Shown: positions 60,901-64,000 of the stretch, piece after piece
How positions within the stretch are numbered: the stretch's first letter is position 1
Layout: each line of letters opens with the position of its first letter
NCBI GenBank assembly: GCA_041746735.1
Contig: JBGTGP010000030.1
Coordinates: forward strand, 7,470 to 71,469
Length of the DNA: 64,000 nt
Source: Opimibacter sp041746735
GTDB taxonomy: Bacteria > Bacteroidota > Bacteroidia > Chitinophagales > Saprospiraceae
Direction: 5' to 3'
Position numbers and translations under genes: made by a program
Notes under the pieces: model-generated
Told to the model about the DNA's origin: nothing
The model's database searches: none
Seen by the model: only the letters and a program-made list of their open reading frames with translations

Positions 60901-61054
60901 TGGTGTGCAGACCATCCAGCGTAGAGAGGTGCTGACTGCGCTGTGCTCTTGATGAAGATACACTTATGAGACCCCACACCAGGAGAAGAAGCCACACGCT
61001 GCGGATTCGATCCAAGTTGACAAGGCAAGCACCGTAACAGTAGAGATTGACCAC
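57911..61054 (-). CDS. Beta-propeller/Y_Y_Y sensor kinase, LytS type
   Basis: Up to 1047 residues. The open frame begins at GTG 61054, only 5 bases after a -7 box. A more natural start is TTG 61015, which gives MDRIRSVWLLLLVWGLISVS, a classic signal peptide, and a leader of about 40 nt. Propeller blades (HDHMWIASYNGLHRHDG, GNIWIGTRKGGLLIYQPSS, GRMWVATDNGIDIID) precede a Y_Y_Y domain, a membrane helix near 790-812 and the kinase box LRAQMNPHFIFNCLNAIQ (His845, GTG numbering) with HATPase IQPYVENAIWHGL. Partner regulator at 57104. Paralogue of the kinase at 53205. Confidence 0.92.
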   Translation of the reverse strand: MVNLYCYGACLVNLDRIRSVWLLLLVWGLISVSSSRAQRSQHLSTLDGLHTNNITQLLRDRHDHMWIASYNGLHRHDGSSIKLYNRTGIPGQSMTSGENYTLCEDDEGYIWAAGSWGVNRIHPVSGHISNYFLRSEGTYGSSIGHIYAIWQDRQKTMWISSDAALFKLPPGSESWEQIPMTRDSSGVPSRVTGYITGKGLTTGFWIQVATGPVYYEYATGLFYHQYHNPKNLPIFHLTQPTIGANGGLYLDSLGQLYFTSRHRTLIRYHLQTQQLDSVAIPFPADAWHCCLSITGDRQGNIWIGTRKGGLLIYQPSSQSWTPIRSGDPSGLLQSDYIHSLCEDYQGRMWVATDNGIDIIDYTDRSVQSVRLKSNLSKTIAEQDPGRIQFDGHSRIYIPYWGSGFGYYDLAERAYHHIIPNDVSNQINYIFPAEKHAVWIINRSELMTASVSSTGVDLRPSNLPFASQLKASPGHVVGIDKIHDQSIFFKKSNGLIFHYTGGDTLTRITSSGYVKLTCLSPDEQYLWYLLPNANPARRHIGTGQTDTFDLYPHIQRKTYSYSMQRDLLDDGAGHLWISSLNGVLRFHYLSDSLDIYTQAEGLSHGFNYAFALDGQGDLWTCNLEGIDVYDPDHNRFHPVHALPSGKYTDAFGSSTYLQDGRLAFLSGQNLHIIDPGAWSKVPKKPLQFRWHHVRVNEQPDAIPADRRLRLRHDQNRLIFHFSVLEYEQPRKIRYAYQLSPLDTDWIELGNQNELSLHAVSPGNYQLRVRATDAFGQHLPHEISLSLTITPPWYATWWFRIILVLLLITGIFLYVQRRIKVLHRKNQIRDQVRELESRALRAQMNPHFIFNCLNAIQECIVTEKVDLAYTYLSRFSKLLRRILHASDQNVIPLHDELETLRLYLSLEAMRFSQSFSYQLTVDEQLDTEDIMIPPLIIQPYVENAIWHGLIHKDGDKQLHLSFTRQNRFLVCRIQDNGIGRKKAEEIRARKMGSGLFESRGTKLTEQRINILMEAHPDINGIQILDEMDEHGESTGTTVVLTLPLHQEKL

Positions 61055-61059
61055 CAGAG

Positions 61060-61067
61060 CAAAGTTA
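61060..61067 (-). promoter_or_regulatory. -7 box of the minus-strand LytS kinase
   Basis: Minus-strand TAACTTTG, exact TAnnTTTG. The remainder of the gap 61068-61403 holds no supported gene; open frames at 61109-61336 and 61341-61403 have no family features. Confidence 0.55.
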
Positions 61068-61403
61068 GCCTTCTATGGTGTTGCTGCTCCACCGTTTTCT
61101 ATTTCAGGATGGCCATTCGCTCAAAGGCGTGTCGATGGATACAGTCCCATGAGGCCGGAATAGAGTCAAAAGGTGCATCCGGTAGAATGGTATGGAAACA
61201 GGCAAACGTGCGAGGCCAAGAAGAAGGGGGTTGCATGAGGTTTGTACACTCATGGATCAAAATGCGGATTCATCTCCATTGCCTCTGTGAGAATGACCGT
61301 TGTATCAGAGACCACTTTGTAATGTCCGTTACATAATTGTATGTCCGCCATTCTCTCAATGTGCCTTTGTGGGATAAATGTTCAGCCCCACATTTGTGAG
61401 GAT

Positions 61404-61553
61404 ATGAGAAATTTGAATTTTATCCTATTGTTTCTTTGGAGTTGTATTGTACAAGCACAAACCCTTCGGTATTCGGAAGGATTGTACCGTTTCAAAGCGG
61501 AATCAGGCACCCGGTTTCGGGCTAAAATCGCAACATGTAATCAACTAAACTAA
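61404..61553 (+). CDS. Short secreted peptide
   Basis: A 49-residue frame starting ATG 61404. The first 19 residues, MRNLNFILLFLWSCIVQAQ, form a convincing signal peptide with cleavage after AQ. The mature part is about 30 residues, TLRYSEGLYRFKAES...TCNQLN, with several basic residues and one Cys. It is 11 bp before the fibre-like gene, in the same direction, so it is probably co-transcribed. It could be the broken start of a larger secreted protein; no downstream continuation was seen in another frame. Confidence 0.5.
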   Translation: MRNLNFILLFLWSCIVQAQTLRYSEGLYRFKAESGTRFRAKIATCNQLN

Positions 61554-61564
61554 AACACGTAAGC

Positions 61565-63235
61565 ATGAAATTTTTTCTAATCCTCTTCGCTCTATTGGGT
61601 GTAGTGACGCTGACGTATGGACAGGCTGTTGGCATCAAGGATAATGGAACCGATCCGCATGCCAGCGCCATTCTGGATGTGCAGGCCACTCAAAAAGGGG
61701 TTCTGATTCCACGTATGCGGGCTTCCGACAGACTGCAAATCCCCAGTCCGGCAACCGGTTTGATGGTCTACCAAACCAACACAGAGGGGGGATTTCCGCC
61801 CGGACTCTATATCCATTTTGCATCCGGATGGGAACGGATAGCGCGGGCCGACGAAATCGTGGTCCTGAATTCCTGGACCGTCAGTGGTAACAATCAATAT
61901 AGTGGCGTCAGCGGGAATGTAGGTATAGGTACGTCATCCCCAACATCCAAATTACACGTAGTCGGTAACATCCTGCAGACGAGCGGAGATCTTATCATCA
62001 ATCGCACCAGTGCGATACTCCAACTCCAGTCAGGTGGGGTGAGTAAAGGTTTTATGCAACTTTCCGGTGATAATGTTCGAATCGGTACCAATGCAGGCAA
62101 CAGCGCGGCCTCCCTGATCTTCAGGATGGCTGGTGGAGATCGTATCGCCATTGATAGTGCGGGACGTCTTGGCATCGGGACGATGACACCCACCTCACGC
62201 CTTCATCTGGAAGGAGGATCCATGCGGATAGAGGATGGAAATCTACTGATCAATAACGGAAGCTTTAATATCAATAACGGGGGCCAATTTAGTAGAGGTG
62301 GAATAAACCTTTCCGGAAACAACCTTCATGTGGGTACGTATTCCTCAAATCCACTTGGTAAGCTCATCTTGCGTACCAATTCAACGGACAGAATCTATAT
62401 TGACAAAGATGGAAAAGTCGGCATTGGTATTGACAACCCCTCCGCAATACTGCATTTTGCCACAGACGTATTGAACAAAAAAATAGCCCTGTATGACCAA
62501 AATGGCAATGATCATCAGTTCTATGGATTCGGTGTCAATTCGGCCACACTCCGGTATCAGGTCGATCAGACAGGGGCTGATCACGTCTTTTACGCTGCCA
62601 CAGGGGCGTCAACCAGCAATCTGCTCATGCGCATCAAAGGCAATGGAAATGTGATGATCGGAAATCCCTCACAGATTCACAAGTTGAATGTCGCAGGCGG
62701 AACCTTCTTGTCAGGGAACAATGAGTTGATTCGTCTTGATGGATCAGGTAACAGCCGGTTTATTCAGTTTTTCAGAAGCGGTGTAGCCAAATCCTTTATA
62801 TCCCTGGACGGAGATCACCTTACGATCGGAAATTCCACAGGGAATAACGCAGGAAATCTGCGATTATATGGCAATCAAATTCTGATAGGCACCACCAACA
62901 CCGCTACCGGATACAAAGTCAACATTGGTGGCAAAGTCATCTGCGAAGAACTACGTGTAGAACTGCAGAATTCCTGGCCGGACTACGTCTTTGACAAGAC
63001 TTATGATCTGATGCCCCTCCATGAAGTGGAACACCATATTCAACAACATCAGCATCTTCCTAATATCCCCTCAGCTGATCAACTGGCGGATGCCGGACTT
63101 CATATCGGAGAAATGCAACGCCTGCAGATGGAAAAGATTGAAGAACTCTTCTTATATATCATTGATCTGAAGAAGGAAGTGGAAATCCTGAAAAGCGAAA
63201 ATGAAGACATGCGTATGATCCTTCAAAAGAAGTAA
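61565..63235 (+). CDS. Secreted fibre-like protein with tail-fibre-type repeats and coiled-coil C-terminus
   Basis: A 556-residue protein with signal peptide MKFFLILFALLGVVTLTYGQ. An N-terminal module common in Bacteroidota (ASAILDVQATQKGVLIPRM, ATGLMVYQTNTEGG, LYIHFASGWERI) is followed by repeats VGIGTSSPTSKLHVVGN, LGIGTMTPTSRLHLEGG and VGIGIDNPSAILHF, typical of trimeric tail-fibre shafts. The end (WPDYVFDKTYDLMPLHEVEH, HLPNIPSADQLADAG) leads to a coiled coil. It resembles S74-associated tail-fibre ends without a clear autoprotease Ser. Probably an extracellular trimer. Confidence 0.82.
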   Translation: MKFFLILFALLGVVTLTYGQAVGIKDNGTDPHASAILDVQATQKGVLIPRMRASDRLQIPSPATGLMVYQTNTEGGFPPGLYIHFASGWERIARADEIVVLNSWTVSGNNQYSGVSGNVGIGTSSPTSKLHVVGNILQTSGDLIINRTSAILQLQSGGVSKGFMQLSGDNVRIGTNAGNSAASLIFRMAGGDRIAIDSAGRLGIGTMTPTSRLHLEGGSMRIEDGNLLINNGSFNINNGGQFSRGGINLSGNNLHVGTYSSNPLGKLILRTNSTDRIYIDKDGKVGIGIDNPSAILHFATDVLNKKIALYDQNGNDHQFYGFGVNSATLRYQVDQTGADHVFYAATGASTSNLLMRIKGNGNVMIGNPSQIHKLNVAGGTFLSGNNELIRLDGSGNSRFIQFFRSGVAKSFISLDGDHLTIGNSTGNNAGNLRLYGNQILIGTTNTATGYKVNIGGKVICEELRVELQNSWPDYVFDKTYDLMPLHEVEHHIQQHQHLPNIPSADQLADAGLHIGEMQRLQMEKIEELFLYIIDLKKEVEILKSENEDMRMILQKK

Positions 63236-63303
63236 GCTGACATTCCGGCATCGAAGGAATATGATCACAGCAGTCCTTTTTTTTTATAGTCAACACGCAC
63301 ACT

Positions 63304-63618
63304 ATGAAGAACACCATTCAGGGAGACAGACAACTGATCGAAAGGAAGATTGCCGAACTCACAACCGAAATTCACAACATGTCCTCTGAGCCTTCATGGG
63401 TATTTCGGTTTTCAGAAGATGCCTGTCAGCCAGAGCATACGACATATCTGGAATGGCTCCGGTATGTATGTCTGCCCAATATCTGGATCAACCTTCATCT
63501 CCGGCAAGTGCCTTTAGACCTGAAACCCCTGATTCTGGAAGTAGCCCGGGAGTGCCAGGATGAACACCTCCGGCAAAAGATCATCCAGAAACTCATTGAA
63601 TTGGATGCACTTTTGTAA
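63304..63618 (+). CDS. YqcC-like (DUF446) protein
   Basis: A 104-residue cytoplasmic helical protein. TYLEWLRYVCLPNIWINLH followed by QVPLDLKPLILEVARECQ and the final QKLIELDALL resemble YqcC, which has LEWLQWV-IPRM and LAELEKLDALF. YqcC genes are often near truC in proteobacteria; nothing similar is here. The function is unknown. The heptamer/46-bp repeat array starts 3 bp after its stop. Confidence 0.6.
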   Translation: MKNTIQGDRQLIERKIAELTTEIHNMSSEPSWVFRFSEDACQPEHTTYLEWLRYVCLPNIWINLHLRQVPLDLKPLILEVARECQDEHLRQKIIQKLIELDALL

Positions 63619-63934
63619 GAGTGAGTGGTGAGTAGTGAGTGCTTCGACCTGCTTGACGCATCCTCGTGCTACAGCTCAGCAACCGTGGTGAGGGGTGAGT
63701 GGGGTGCTTCGACCTGCTTGACGCATCCTCGTGCTACAGCTCAGCAACCGTATTGAGTGGTGAGTGGGGTGCTTCGACCCGCTTGACACATCCTCGTGCT
63801 ACAGCTCAGCAACCGTGGTGAGTGGGGTGCTTCGACCTGCTTGACACATCCTCGTGCTACAGCTCAGCAACCGTGGTGAGTGGTTGAGAAGTTGAGGAGT
63901 TGAGAAGTTGAGTAGAGAGTTTAGTGTTTAGAGT
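63619..63934 (+). repeat. Heptamer and 46-bp element array after the YqcC-like gene
   Basis: GTGAGTG/GTGAGTA heptamers (63621-63640), then four copies of the 46-bp element (63640-63685, 63705-63750, 63770-63815, 63829-63873) separated by heptamers, then GTTGAGAA-type tracts to about 63934. It is the same composite as after aguA and has the same orientation relative to the upstream gene. No gene is seen. Confidence 0.92.
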
Positions 63935-64000
63935 GTAGTGTTTATTTGAAATAGGTAGCCCTATCGATTAGGGTAAGATCATGTCGCTCTCAACTGTCCG
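63935..64000 (-). repeat. 65-bp compound repeat element, inverted copy 3
   Basis: Reverse complement reads CGGACAGTTGAGAGCGACATG, CCCTAATCGATAGGGCTA and TTTCAAATAAACAC, matching 903-970. It runs to the window edge, so it may continue beyond. Confidence 0.85.

Overview
The window is about 64 kb of a Bacteroidota chromosome, most likely from the Saprospiria (the phylum call is firm, the class is inference). The support is: several secreted proteins ending in type IX secretion (T9SS) sorting domains (consensus YPNP...G.Y.v.), a PorZ homologue of the T9SS attachment complex, BamA, a YpdA-type bacillithiol disulfide reductase, very large beta-propeller sensor kinases, and repeated TAnnTTTG (-7) promoter boxes close to start codons, as expected for the Bacteroidota sigma factor. 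No rRNA, CRISPR array, prophage or conventional insertion sequence was seen. The only transposase-like gene is one REP-associated Y1 (RAYT) gene.

Layout. 1-5.2 kb: the end of a DUF481 outer-membrane protein, a repeat-filled gap, then a BlaI/BlaR1-type repressor-protease operon with two palindromic operators, followed by a secreted PDZ protein. 5.5-10 kb: agmatine deiminase and N-carbamoylputrescine amidase (putrescine from agmatine), diverging from exonuclease III, a YjdI-CDGSH iron-sulfur fusion and NadD. 10.1-17.8 kb: porZ, a higher-order tandem repeat, tRNA-Gln, a dockerin-like secreted protein paired with a T9SS cargo protein, and a RAYT gene flanked by palindromic repeats. 18-30.8 kb: sucA, a LexA-like S24 regulator, a T9SS cargo protein, an alkyltransferase-like protein, and a sugar isomerase/serine hydrolase/FAD-FeS oxidase operon facing ypdA. 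31-48.2 kb: mostly housekeeping (OPT transporter, glycogen debranching enzyme, FTCD, gamma-carbonic anhydrase, pyrophosphatase, UppS, BamA, DUF3089 hydrolase, histidine kinase, PEP carboxykinase).

48.2-61.1 kb is a sensory island: three giant propeller/Y_Y_Y sensor kinases, each next to its response regulator. One is a NarL-type pair; the other two are LytS/LytTR pairs arranged tail to tail. Two intergenic regions in this island share a design: a CTCACCA-N4-TGGTGAG palindrome at the -33 position of a promoter, a short leader, and a strong terminator before the next regulatory gene. This is the best candidate here for an undescribed regulatory unit.

The other striking property is repeats. Heptamer arrays (GTGAGTA/GTGAGTG in gene sense), a 46-bp element, and short hairpin families sit directly after stop codons in a constant orientation relative to the gene. 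A compound repeat near the left end recurs inverted at the right end.
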